Assembly (NCBI RefSeq): GCF_017116825.1
Contig: NZ_JAFIRD010000002.1
Location: forward strand, 1 to 64,000
Reading direction: 5' to 3'
Origin: Mycoplasma enhydrae
GTDB taxonomy: Bacteria > Bacillota_I > Bacilli_A > Mycoplasmatales > Metamycoplasmataceae
DNA length: 64,000 nt
Shown here: positions 21,024 to 33,845 of the stretch, piece by piece
How positions within the stretch are numbered: position 1 is the first letter of the stretch
Layout of the letters: the number at the start of each line of letters is the position of its first letter
Translations under genes and position numbers: made by a program
Notes under the pieces: generated by a model
Databases searched by the model: none
Told to the model about the DNA's origin: nothing
The model's input: the letters and a program-made list of their open reading frames with translations, nothing else

Positions 21024-21836
21024 ATGAAAAAAGAAGCTAAAGAACAAAATACTTCTCCTGAATCTAAAACTGAAAAAAGAAAGAAACAACGCAAAATTGT
21101 TTCATCAGTTTTTATGTTTACCGGCTTAATAGGTTCATTAGTTGCCATTACTGCAACTGCTATATATTTTTCAATCAAAAAAACTAAAAAATTTAATTCT
21201 ATTCTAGATAGCAAAGATGATATTACATTAATTCGAATACCCTTAGCAGGAAATCAAAAGAAATATAATATAAAACTTAACAAAGAAATTGAAGCTAAAG
21301 ATTTATATAATTTTGATAAGTCAATTGAATTATCAAAAAAACCAGAACATAATTTTGGTATTAATGCCGAAATTAAGTATTCTTTTTATAAAACTGGTTA
21401 TCCTCTTTCACAATACTTTGATGTAGAACCTCGCATTGGAGGGTTAGAAGAAAATATTCAAAACAAAGAAGTTTTAAGTATTGATATTTTAAAACAATTT
21501 AATGAATTTAATAAGAAGGAAAAAAATACTATTAGCTTTGAATATTTTGTTCAACAAATAGCCAGTGCAAAAATACCTATTTCCTATTTTTATACAGACT
21601 CAGAAACCAATAAAGCTTATTTTTTTGATTTTAAAAACGGTGTTTCAGGTTTTGAAATAAAAGAATTTTTTTCAAAAATTCATGAAGAAATTAAAAAAAT
21701 ACAACATTCTCATGAATTTGTACCAAATAAATTTCAAATTTCCATTTTTGGAACAACAAAAAACGGTGTAATTGAAAAATTAAAGTTCGTTGCTGAATGC
21801 GAATTTAGTACGAAAGAACCAACAAAGAAGGGTTAA
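21024..21836 (+). CDS. Single-pass membrane protein, function unknown
   Basis: A 270-residue protein beginning MKKEAKEQNTSPESK, with a basic N-terminus, one membrane segment at about residues 27-50 (VSSVFMFTGLIGSLVAITAT) and a 220-residue hydrophilic domain that is probably extracellular. There is no lipobox Cys and no motif that I recognise. Its ATG lies two bases after the stop of the double kinase, so the three genes 18771-21836 very probably share a transcript, possibly with gyrB. Function unknown. Confidence 0.75.
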   Translation: MKKEAKEQNTSPESKTEKRKKQRKIVSSVFMFTGLIGSLVAITATAIYFSIKKTKKFNSILDSKDDITLIRIPLAGNQKKYNIKLNKEIEAKDLYNFDKSIELSKKPEHNFGINAEIKYSFYKTGYPLSQYFDVEPRIGGLEENIQNKEVLSIDILKQFNEFNKKEKNTISFEYFVQQIASAKIPISYFYTDSETNKAYFFDFKNGVSGFEIKEFFSKIHEEIKKIQHSHEFVPNKFQISIFGTTKNGVIEKLKFVAECEFSTKEPTKKG

Positions 21837-21882
21837 TAGTACCCCTTTTTTTATTTCTAATAAAAAAGAGCATTTTTGAACC

Positions 21883-21947
21883 CTAAATTTTGAAAAACGA
21901 CTTCAAAAATTATAGAAACCTCAAAATTTTTAGTTTTTCATTATAAT
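21883..21947 (+). promoter_or_regulatory. Promoter of the giant GDSL lipoprotein with upstream inverted repeat
   Basis: TATAAT at 21942-21947 lies 36 bases before the lipoprotein ATG. Immediately upstream an imperfect inverted repeat, CTAAATTTTGA (21883-21893) and TCAAAATTTTTAG (21921-21933), covers where the -35 region would be. It could be an operator or a weak terminator for the preceding transcript. Confidence 0.5.
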
Positions 21948-21983
21948 TTTGCTATGTTTATAAAAACACAGTGAGGAAAAATT

Positions 21984-24900
21984 ATGTTAGTCAAAACAGT
22001 AAAAAAAGCTAAATTTGTAAAAATTTTAGCTGCTAGTGCTTTAATGACTCCTATTTTGCCTTTAATGGCAATTAGTTGTATTAATGGTACAGAAAAAACT
22101 AAGAAAAAACTATCAGAAGATGCTAATAAATTAAAAGTTATTATTGTTAACAAAGCCAATAAACTACCATCAACAATTAATGATAATGATGTAACTTTTG
22201 ATAATGATAAGAACCTTAAAATTTCAATAATTAGCAAAAATGCGAATGATGCTGAAGGAAAATTGGAATTAAAAGTTAAAATCACTTCAAAATCTAATGA
22301 AGATATATCTATAGAAAAAACCATCACAATAGATGGGTTTCAAAAAAAATCAGATGAACCTAAAACTAATAAAAAATTAGAATTTCAAAAATCTGACAAA
22401 TTAATTTCAAAAGACGAGAAAGTTAAATATCTTGCAATTGGAGATTCAATATCAGCAGGTTTTACAGCTGCACTAGATAAAGACTATCCAGGTCAAAAAA
22501 ACGGTAACAAACTTGAAGGAATGTCATTACCAGTTTATTTAGCTCATTACTTAAACCAGGATGATTCAAATAGAGTAGAGAGTTTTTCTAACCTTGCTAC
22601 TTCTAATTCAACCATTATGGAATGACTAGATCTTTTAGATGTTCAATATGAATCTAAAAAACCAGATGTATTCAAAAAACAAGATGGTATCTATCAACAT
22701 ACTTTTGATGGTAACTATACTAAATTTGGTGGTAAAGATAAATTTAAAGAAGCTTTAATAAATGAAATTAAAGCTGCTAATTTATTGACCATTACATTAG
22801 GGGCTAATGACTTTTTAAGGTTTTTTAGTTCTGTGCTAGAAGCAGCAAATTTTGATCAAGTTTTGAAAGAATTACAAAAAGGATCTAATGTTGACGTACA
22901 AAAACTAATTGAATTTTATACAAAATTTATTGAATTAAGTCAAAACGAAATTCAAGATAGATTAGTAAATCTATTAAATAAAATCACTGAAATTAATTCA
23001 AACGTAAATGTAGTTTTATTTAATTATCCAGCACCTTTCCTAAGAATAATTAGTGCTATTGCTGAAAATATTCCAGGAGGTATTAAATTACCAAACGGTG
23101 GCAGCGACGCCTTAAAATTAATCATGGATCCTTTAACAAGTTCTATTAAACAATCGAAAGAAAAAGTGGGCAAAAATATTCATTTTGTTGACTTATTTGA
23201 TGCACCATACTGAGAAGAAAACCAAAGTTTATTATCTTCAATTATTTTCGACATACATCCAACAGTTCACGGCTACAAGAAAATGGCTATGGATGCATTT
23301 ATTAAATTGACTGCAAGTTCCGTTGAAGAAGATACACTAAAAAATTTAGGATGATCAAAAAATTACATTGAAGAACCAACTTCATCTGGAAATAAACAAA
23401 TTATTGAATTAAAGGCACAAAATTTAGATGCTTTCTATAAAGCACAATTAGGCGCTTCTAAGGAAGATAATATTGCAAAAATCAAAGAAGAAGATGAAGT
23501 ATTTAAAAATGTTAAAGATAAACTAAAACCCAACAATATTTCAAGAAGACTAGAAAGTTTTCCTGATAAACAAATTAAAGAAATATTTTTATCTTTATTA
23601 AAAAAATCAACAACTTTAGGAATAGTGAAAGAATATGATCCTAATAGTGATATTTTAAGTTTTTTTACAGATAATCCAACAGCAGCTGATAAATTAATTC
23701 TATGGATTAAAAGATCAAACTACATTACTAAACAATTAGATAAGTTTCAAGAATTAATAGCTGAAAACGACTGAGATAAAGATGGAAAACCAGGAGCTAA
23801 AAAACTTCGTTCAGAATATTTACTAAAGGCTATAGATCAAACATTTTTCAAAAAAGAAAACTTATTAAATTTAGTTAAGGAATTCGTTTCAAGTGATTTT
23901 GCAACAGATTTTAAAGCACCACTACTTGACCTTATTACAAAGCTTTCGAAAAACATTTTGAAAAATCAAAATATTAAAGATTTAATTAAAAAATCTATTG
24001 AATCAATTCCTGGAGCTGAAGATTATGTTTCAAAAGAATCACAAACAATTCTTTTAAACAAAATTTTTAGTTCGGATAAATTACCTGAATTTATTAAATC
24101 AGCTTTAAATAGCTTTTTAGATAATGGAAAAATTAATTCAGCGGACCCTGAATTTCTAACAATTGATTCATTTGATAAACTAATTAGATTTTTATTTAAA
24201 AATCAACCTAAAAACGGTGAACTTCAAAAAGCATTTTCAGAAATATTTAGAGAACTATTAAGTGATATAGAAACTAAACAAATACTTGTAAGCTCAACTA
24301 AAGCTTATATTAATAAAATTGATGCTATTAAACCAATATTTAATACTATTAGTGATGAAGAAACAACCAAATTAATTAATACATTCTTAGAAGCATTTTT
24401 ATCAATTGAAAATGATTTCAATCTAGCAAATATTTTTGCAAATTCAATGATTTCAGAATTAAGCAGTTTTAATGTCGATCTTGCTTTCAAAACATTTTTA
24501 GAAGAATTTAAAAACAATACTCTTTCAATCTTTAATGATCAAACAAATATTATTAAATTAGTTTCATTAGTGCGTAATAACCAAAATATTAAAGATAACT
24601 ATGAATTAATTAAAAAACTTTTTAATAATACACTAGATTATTTAAACCAACAATCAATAATTACTAAAGAAATTGAAAAATCTCCTCTTTTCAAAGAATT
24701 ATTAAAATCAATCGATGAAAAAGATCAAAAAGCAGTAACTGATTGAATTAAAAAAACAATTAGTGAACCTTCACTAAGATCAATAATTAATTCAGTACTA
24801 GATTTAGTATTTAATACTAATGTTGATTTATCATCTGCAAAGAATGTATTAGACATAGTTAAAATAATTGCTGTTTCTCCTCAAATAGATCCAGTTAAAA

Positions 24901-26144
24901 ACTCAATTACTGGATTCATAAAAGCAATGTTTAATGATGCTGAAGCAGGATTAGCTAAACAATTAGATATTCTAATAACTACTATGTGAAAAAACAATCC
25001 TGATAAATATAATTTAGAAGTAATCAAAAGTAACCCAGATACAATTAAGAACTTTGTTGATTCATTTTTAAAATCAGTTATTCAAGAAAGCACCTTATTT
25101 AACACAATTGTAAATAATACATTTAACCAATTAAAAGAAATTAATGTTGATAATGAAGACATTGCTTTAGAGTTACAAAACACCTTAATTTTAGGTTTAA
25201 TTAAGTTTGCTACCACAGACGAAAAACCAACAGAAATATATTTACCAAACGTTTTAAGCAAACATAGAAATAGCCTACAAACTATATTTAGTAAAATGGA
25301 TTCAAATGCATATGTTAAAATGATTAACTATATTTTTGAAGTTTCAAAATTTAGTTTAGATGGCGGAATATATTCAATATTATTTGCTAATAGATTTAAA
25401 ACCTTAGCACAAGAAAACATAGTTGATATTCAAAAAAATAATTATGTAGCTAGACAAACAGCACAAGCTAAATCACAAAAACTGCAAATAACATTTAATG
25501 TTGGTAGTGGTTTAGATTTATTATCATTAGCTAGTGTAGATAGTTTATTAGCAGCAATTTACGAACCCGCAGTTAGAGCATTTTTTAAAGAAGTTAGTGA
25601 ATTAATAAAAACCAAAGGAACTCAACTAGATATTAAAACAATTAAAAAATTGAGTAGCTACAAAGCAGCTAATAGAATTTATTCTTCTTTAGCATTATTA
25701 GCTGCTGGTTCAGGAGATTTAAGTCAATTCTGACCAAATGGTGGCGGTTTTCTCTCTGCATACTGAACTGGTCTATATCCAGAAAACTTTATTTCTAAAG
25801 GTATGGATAAAGCTTATGACAAGCTACTTAATACTGAGGCTGATGCTGATGTAGTGGCACAAATTGCAAAATTAGGTGAAGCTAACTGATCTAAATTAGG
25901 AATTAAGAAATCAGGATTAAAATTCGTATATGATAAACACTTTTTTGCAGGATATTCTGATAAAAATGAAGACACAAGACATTTAGATTTCAGAAACTTC
26001 AAAAAATGAACAGATGATTCGATCTTAGCATTTATTGCTAACCCTGAAAAAACAGATAACAAATACCACAATCAAAAGAACATTGTTTTAATTGCTAAAT
26101 TATTGCAAAAAGGTTATTTATACAAAGATATGGATAAAGAATAA
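21984..26144 (+). CDS. Giant lipoprotein with SGNH/GDSL hydrolase domain
   Basis: A 1386-residue surface lipoprotein. The signal peptide starts MLVKTVKKAKFVKILAASAL and ends in lipobox AISC. A spacer resembling a bacterial Ig-like module spans about residues 40-120. The SGNH esterase/lipase domain (about 148-450) follows with AIGDSISAG (nucleophile Ser155), the Asn block LGANDF (Asn275), and DIHPTVHGY (Asp423, His425). Residues 450-1386 form a long helix-rich region of unknown function, with many Ile, Leu, Lys and Asn and short repeats of the LVSLVRNNQNIKDN type. The catalytic set looks complete, so lipid or ester hydrolysis at the surface is plausible. A paralogue lies at 54454-59949. Confidence 0.88.
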
Positions 26145-26154
26145 TATTTTAAAA

Positions 26155-26188
26155 ATAGGCTTTCAATATGCGAAAGTCTATTTTTTTG
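26155..26188 (+). terminator. Terminator after the GDSL lipoprotein gene
   Basis: ATAGGCTTTC / GAAAGTCTAT stem with one G-T pair and a long T run. It lies between convergent genes. Confidence 0.85.
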
Positions 26189-26201
26189 TCCATAATTAAG
26201 A

Positions 26202-27941
26202 TTATTTTGAATTACAAGGAGCAATTGCTGCAATTTGTTTAGTATTTTCATCAGTAATATTTCTTTTTCAATCTGTTTTTGCAGCTACAGTTTCAAAAAT
26301 TATTAATCTTAAGAAATCAATAGCAAAAAAAGCAAAATAAGATAACTCTAAACTTATGTAAGTGCCCTTGTTTCTTAAAGGAATTATTATTCCAAAGGTT
26401 AATATGATTAATCATATAAATGACAATCAATGAGCAGATAACATTGTAATTGAACCTACCATGTTTCTTCCGCCAGCACCTGGCAGAGCTGCAGCTGTAT
26501 AAAACCAACACCAGATAGGATTAATTAAAATAAAAGTCAAGCAACAATAAATGAATATTTGTCTAAAAGATTCACCCGTTTTAAACTTCATTTCTAAAAC
26601 TAAATTTTTAATTTCGCTTTTATTTAAAAAGCTTTCAAGTTGAATTTTGTTAGGAATACCATTAGTTCATGTTGTTAGATCATGATTATAAACTTTTTGT
26701 GCCTCATTTACAATGTTAGAATTTAGTCAACTTGTTGAAATTGAATTGTTCAAAATGCTATTAAAAGCACCTTTTTCTAAATAAATTTTTACATTTGCAT
26801 CAATTGCTTCTTTTGAGCCTCTTGAAGTAGCGGGAGAATACGCTATTCCAAAAACAACACCAATCATTAATGCCGACATGCAAGCTCCCATTATGGCATG
26901 AAAACCTCTTAGGGCATAAGCATGCTTTTCAGCTTCTTCAAAATTATTTTTTCCTAAATTGCCGGCAACAAAATAAGAAACATTAGATGAACAAGCAGAA
27001 GTAATGGCAGAAGCAATTGATGCTAAACTTTCTACTAAGCCTAAAATAGTAACAGCATTAATGCCCATCCAAGCTGCTCTTATGCCAGAACCTCCAATTA
27101 AATTATCTGGATAAGCCCGAGATCAAATTATCATTCTTATTGGAATAGTTATCATTGCAGCAATTGTTATTAACATAGCTGGTATTCTTTTAAGAATTTG
27201 CTTAGCTATTGGTCTAGAAATTATATGTATCTTAAATAAATTTACAAAAATAGGTCTGTCTTTGTGATAAGTTAAAAGAGAATCAGAGGCCAAACAAACA
27301 AATGCGCTAATGATTGAACCAAAAGCAGCATAATATGCTTTTCCTTTAAATGCATATAAAGATATTGCATTTATTGTGGCATTGCTAATTAAGGTCAAAC
27401 ATGCTGAAACAAAAGCTAGATTTGAATGCCCAGTTTCATTAAGTTGCATATTAGTATTAAAGTTAAATGAAGTAATAATTCAAGAAATGCAAATAAGCAT
27501 TAAATACATTCTAGCCTCATTTAATGCAGCTGAGTTTATTTGTCGCCCTCCGACAAAATAAATTAAATTGGTAGGCATACTCCAACATACAATTGCAAAT
27601 ACAACAGAAACGACAAGATACATTCAAATTCTAAGGTTCATAATTTGATTAACTTTGTCATAATTCTTTTTACCATAATACTGACCTACGAACATTCCGG
27701 CAATTCCTTGAATTGCAAAAAATATTGTATATATAATGCCAGTATAAGTATTTGCATAAGTTAAAGCATCAATTCCAGAAGGAATATGACTAACCATAAA
27801 ATTATCTAGAAAACCATTTAAACAAAATAGTATTTCTCCAATAATGATTGGTCATGTTTTAGAAAAATACATTTTTCAATCAAATTTTGATTGTGGCAAT
27901 AATCTTTTAAAATAATGCTTTTTTCTAACACTTGTTTGCAT
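26202..27941 (-). CDS. MATE family multidrug/drug-sodium antiporter
   Basis: A 579-residue polytopic membrane protein, somewhat longer than typical MATE proteins (about 450). The first repeat is recognisable: WPIIIGEILFCLNGFLDNFMVSHI, DALTYANTYTGIIYTIFFAIQG, then AGMFVGQYYGKKNYDKVNQIMN. The second repeat has VTILGLVESLASIASAITSA and NVSYFVAGNLGKNNFEEAEK. These are the usual G.....A/G paired-repeat landmarks of the family. An extra loop around residues 360-430 and a charged C-terminus account for the added length. A small nuclease-like gene lies 30 bases upstream on the same strand. The transported substrate is unknown. Confidence 0.87.
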
Positions 27942-27971
27942 GATTATCCCCACCTTTCTATTTTAAATATT

Positions 27972-28742
27972 TCAAATCTTTTGTTTTATATCCTTAATAG
28001 TCAAATTGTCGTCTAAATTTAAATTATTTATTTGTTTTAATAATTCTTTTTTGTATGAATATTTTTTGATTAATGAATCAGTTTCCTCTTTATTTGAAGT
28101 TAAAAATAACATTTTCCTAACATCATCACCAGAATATTTTCTTAATTCTTTAATTACAACGTTTTTATTCAATTTTAAAAAGAATCTTTTTCTTCTGTCA
28201 TTAACTCTTAAGTTTTTTATTGAATTAATAAATAATCAATGACCTAAAAAAGAAGCAATTGCTCCATTTCTTCCCAATACCCTTTTTTTAAGGGGTTCAA
28301 TGTTTGAATCATTTATAGCTCTTTTTATATTAGGAAAATAATCATCTTCAAAAATAGGACCTGTTAACTTGGATAAACTTAAGGCAGGACATGAAGCATC
28401 TAGCAATGGTTGAACATCATTATTGGGAAAAAGTTTATGAAGAATTTGTTTTTCTAAATTAGGATTATGACCAATAAAAACGACCTCTTCAATTTTTAAC
28501 TTTGAGTTAATTTCATAAAGATGTCTAATAATATTTTGTTTTATAATAGCTCATATATTACCAACACTATTACCCTTTGTAAAATCAACAATGAAAGTTT
28601 TGGTTTCAAAAGTATTATTTTTGTTAAGGGCACCAACAGTATATGCATATGGTGTATTCGAAGCTAAATTAACTATTCGAGCAAAAGGATTGGTAATTGC
28701 TTCGAAATCAATATATACGTAATTTTTGTTGTTCATATTCAT
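27972..28742 (-). CDS. Hypothetical protein with DEDD-exonuclease-like motifs (DUF2779-like)
   Basis: A 256-residue protein starting MNMNNKNYVYIDFEAITNPF. The opening YVYIDFEAI resembles exonuclease motif I (DxE), and FIGHNPNLEKQILHKLF in the middle resembles motif II. It recalls the C-terminal nuclease-like part of DUF2779 proteins found in mollicutes. The C-terminal 120 residues are basic and helical. I cannot see a convincing third metal-binding motif, so activity is uncertain. It is the first gene of a unit with the MATE transporter and is divergent from the flavoprotein gene. Confidence 0.55.
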
Positions 28743-28786
28743 AATTTCCTAATTATAGCACTAAAATAAATTCTGAAATATCTAAG

Positions 28787-28795
28787 TGTTATAAT
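28787..28795 (+). promoter_or_regulatory. Extended -10 promoter of the flavoprotein gene
   Basis: TGTTATAAT (TGn plus TATAAT) lies 40 bases before the ATG at 28836. TAGGAG is the ribosome binding site. Confidence 0.65.
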
Positions 28796-28835
28796 TAATT
28801 ATAACTTAAATTTAAGTCTAAATAGGAGTATAACA

Positions 28836-29411
28836 ATGAAAAGTACAAAAAATATTTATTTAATATTAGGACATACAACACTTGATTCATTTAATGGCAA
28901 GTTGGCTGATGAATATGAAAAAAAGCTGCGTCAACTAAATAAAAATGTTCGCAGAATCAATTTAAATCAGAATGATTTTGATGTTTGTTTATTAAAGGAT
29001 TCTCAATCTGAAAAAAATAAGCAGTTTATTTTAAAAGAACAAGAAAATATAAAATGAGCAGATGAAATTGTTTTCTTTTATCCACTGTGGTGAGCTTCTG
29101 TTCCTGCCATTTTAAAGGGATATATAGACAACGTTTTTCAATCAGGTTTTGCTTTTAAATATCATGAAAATGACCCTTTCTGAGATAAGTTATTAACTGG
29201 CAAAAAAGTTAGAGTTTTTTCAACCTCTGGTGCTCCGTCAATATTTATAAAATTACTTTATAAAAATGCTGATTTTTCTATGTTTAGAACAGGTGTTTGC
29301 TGATTTACAGGTATGAAGTTAATTCAAGCTAAAAGAATTGGCAGTCTTGTTAAAATGGATAGTGCAAAAAGAAAAGAAGTTATTGATAAGATTATTTCAA
29401 AAATTCGTTAA
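28836..29411 (+). CDS. NAD(P)H-quinone reductase-like flavoprotein (flavodoxin fold, MdaB/KefF type)
   Basis: A 191-residue cytosolic protein of the flavodoxin-like NAD(P)H dehydrogenase family. It starts YLILGHTTLDSFNGKLADEY (the FMN phosphate-binding loop region) and carries the family hallmark FFYPLWWASVPAILKGYIDN followed by GFAFKY. Later TSGAPS probably contacts the flavin. Such enzymes reduce quinones or other electrophiles with NAD(P)H and FMN. Several Trp residues are encoded by TGA. It is a single gene from its own promoter; apt follows from a separate promoter. The electron acceptor cannot be predicted. Confidence 0.85.
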
Positions 29412-29466
29412 TCATGTTTTGGATTTTTAAAGATAGCCAAAGCTAAATTAATTGACTTAATTGTCA

Positions 29467-29472
29467 TATAAT
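29467..29472 (+). promoter_or_regulatory. -10 element of apt implying a leaderless transcript
   Basis: TATAAT ends nine bases before the apt ATG at 29482, so transcription should begin within two or three bases of the start codon. No ribosome binding site is present. Confidence 0.6.
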
Positions 29473-29481
29473 TTTATAGTC

Positions 29482-30000
29482 ATGGAATTAAAAAAATATA
29501 TTAGAACAGTTATGAATTTTCCAGAACCAGGTGTTAAATTTAAAGATATATCTTTATTGTTGGCTAATGGTCCAGCACTAAATTATACAATTGATAAAAT
29601 GTCTGAACTTGCACAAGATGCAGATATTATTGTAGGACCTGACGCAAGAGGTTTTTTATTTGGTACACCAGTTGCAGCAAAACTATCTAAACCATTTATA
29701 ATGGTGAGAAAAAAAGGTAAGTTACCTGGAGAAGTTATAAGTTGCGAATATGGTTTGGAGTATGGAAGATCAATACTAGAAATTCAAAAAGGATTGGTAA
29801 AACCGGGTCAAAAAGCTGTCATTATTGATGATGTTTTAGCTACAGGAGGAACTCTTGAAGCAATAATCAAACTTTTAAAAGACCAAGGTGTTGAAATATT
29901 GAGAATTATAGTGCTAATGGAATTAGATGGTTTTGAAGCTAGAAAAAGACTAAACTGTGATATTGAAAGTCTGATATTTGTAGAGCAAGATGACCAATAA
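29482..30000 (+). CDS. apt: Adenine phosphoribosyltransferase
   Basis: Converts adenine and PRPP to AMP in purine salvage. The 172 residues match the normal length. Visible motifs are the start MELKKYIRTVMNFPEPGVKFKDI, GPDARGFLFG, KKGKLPGEV, and the PRPP-binding loop VIIDDVLATGGTLEA. The ATG at 29482 is preferred over a TTG at 29461, because the TTG lies upstream of the TATAAT at 29467-29472 and Apt proteins normally begin near MELKKYI. The resulting mRNA looks leaderless. It completes purine salvage together with deoD elsewhere in the window. Confidence 0.96.
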   Translation: MELKKYIRTVMNFPEPGVKFKDISLLLANGPALNYTIDKMSELAQDADIIVGPDARGFLFGTPVAAKLSKPFIMVRKKGKLPGEVISCEYGLEYGRSILEIQKGLVKPGQKAVIIDDVLATGGTLEAIIKLLKDQGVEILRIIVLMELDGFEARKRLNCDIESLIFVEQDDQ

Positions 30001-30023
30001 TAGGGCATATAAGCCTTATTTTT
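29999..30023 (+). terminator. Terminator after apt
   Basis: AATAGGGC / GCCTTATT stem with one G-T pair and a six-base loop, then TTTT. The left arm overlaps the stop codon of apt. Confidence 0.65.
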
Positions 30024-30050
30024 ATTAAATTTTTAGCAAAGTAGGTAAAT

Positions 30051-31877
30051 ATGAAAAAATATAATAAATATATAGATATAGAAGAAAAATATCGTTTTGA
30101 CTTAGAAGATATATTATCTAATTCTTCGTATGATGAGTTATTAAAACAATATTTTGAACTATATGATAAATTAATTAAAATCAAAGATTCTAAGTATGAA
30201 TCACTAGATAATTATGTTAATTCTTTAAAATATGATGAACAAATGACACTTTTGGGTAATCGTATAGAAAACTATTTGTCTAACAAACTAAATACTAATT
30301 TAGTTGACCCTTTAATTAATAAATTAATATCTGAATTTGATTCTAAAAAAGCAGAATACTCAAAATTGTTTGGTTCTGAAATTAATAGAATTGCAGAACA
30401 CAAGGATAAAATAAAAATCTGAATCAATGATCCTCAATTGAAATATGTTAAAAAAGATTTAGAAGCAATATTAGATGAATTAGAACACAAGTTGGACAAT
30501 AATGTTGAACTGTATTTAACACAAACAGCACATGGAAATCCAGATGTTGAAGAGTTATTTGGTATTTTAACAGATAGTGAAATTGAATTTGGCTTTGCGC
30601 GTGATAAGAATTCAAAAAAATATGAAATCACTGAAGGTACTAGACCAATGCTTATGAAACACAAGGATGAAAGAGTAAGAAAAGAAACATATATTAATTT
30701 TGCTAATGGTTATTTAAAGCATAAACAAAGTTTAGCTAAAATGTTATATCAACATATTAAAGAAATATCAGTTAACGCCCTTCATAGAAAATATAACTCG
30801 TCATTAGAATCAATACTATTATCTGATAAAGTTGACACTAAACTTTTAGAAATTATTTATAAAAATGTCCAGGATAATATGCACATATTTAAGAAGTATC
30901 ACAAGCATCATGTTCAATTTTTTGAAGCTAAATTTAATAAAAAATTTAAGCTATGAGATTCAAGTGTTGACCTAGTTAAGATCAAGAATAAATATAGCAT
31001 AGAAGAAGCTCAAAAAATACTGAAGAAAATAACGTCAGTAATGCCTTATGAATATTCAAATATAGTTGAAAAAGCAATCAAAGAAAGATGAATAGATTAT
31101 ATTAATGTCCCGTCAAAAAGATCTGGAGCTTATTCAATAGGTGGAACATATGGAATAAACAAAATATACATTCTAATGAACTGAGATGATACCATTAATT
31201 CAGTCAACACTTTATGCCATGAAATGGGACATTCAATGCATTCATATTATTCAAATAAAACACAAAATATTTTTAGAAGCCAATACCCCTTATTTTTAGC
31301 AGAAATTGCTTCTATATTTAATGAGTTACTTTTGAATGATTATTTAATGGAAAATGCCAAAACAGATGAAGAAAAATTCTTTTTAGTAAATGAAAGTATT
31401 AATGATTTTATTGGCACTGTTTTAAGGCAAACTCAATGATCTAATTTTGAATATGAACTATATAATAGAATAGATAAAAATGAACCGTTAAATACTTATG
31501 AAGCAATTGAAGAAATATATGTCAATAACGCTAAAAAATATTCTATGGCTGATATTAGTCCAAAAACTGGCGACCTAATAAATGTTTATAGTGTAATGGT
31601 CCCACATTTTTATTACTATTTTTATGTATATAAATATGCCTTGGGATACATAGTTGCTAATGTATTTTTCCAAAAATATAAACAAGAAGGAAAAACAGCT
31701 TTAGAGAATTATGTTAATAAGTTCTTATCTGCCGGTGATAGAGACTGACCCACAATAATACTTAAAGAAGCGGGAGTTGATATATATTCAAGTGATATAT
31801 ACCAAAAAGCATTTTCAATACTAGATTCTAAAGTAAATGAATATATAAGATTAGGAAATAAGATATTTAAAAAATAA
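30051..31877 (+). CDS. pepF: Oligoendopeptidase F (M3B zinc peptidase)
   Basis: Cytosolic zinc metallopeptidase that cuts imported oligopeptides. The 608-residue length fits the family. The zinc site [14 protein letters not shown] lies near residue 390, with the downstream Glu in [14 protein letters not shown]. Upstream are [11 protein letters not shown] and YILMNWDDT, both typical of PepF. The N-terminal helical domain is intact. Ribosome binding site AGTAGGT at about 30040. It ends at a strong bidirectional terminator shared with dnaK. With pepC it forms the visible peptide-degradation capacity. Confidence 0.95.
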
Positions 31878-31911
31878 GCCCCTCTGTGTAAATAACCACA
31901 GGGCTTATTTT
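31873..31911. terminator. Bidirectional terminator between pepF and dnaK
   Basis: AATAAGCC / GGCTTATT outer stem and CTGTG / CACAG inner stem around an eight-base loop, with A and T runs on both sides. It can serve both convergent genes. Confidence 0.88.
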
Positions 31912-31925
31912 ATTAATCTAGGAAA

Positions 31926-33755
<1,830 letters not shown>

Positions 33756-33818
33756 TTACTTTTACCTAAATGCGCACTTATTCCACTTTTAGGTTACAGA
33801 AATATTTTAACATAATTT

Positions 33819-33845
33819 TTAGCACTTTGAAAAAAAGAGTGCTAA
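33819..33845 (-). promoter_or_regulatory. CIRCE operator (HrcA binding site) of dnaK
   Basis: TTAGCACTT, a nine-base spacer, GAGTGCTAA. This matches the CIRCE consensus TTAGCACTC-N9-GAGTGCTAA with one mismatch. It lies upstream of dnaK and overlaps its likely promoter region. Confidence 0.95.

Noticed and set aside
21826-21855. Strong terminator after the single-pass membrane protein gene
   Set aside because: Only GGT/ACC pairs cleanly around TAATAG before the T run; too short to call as a terminator with confidence.
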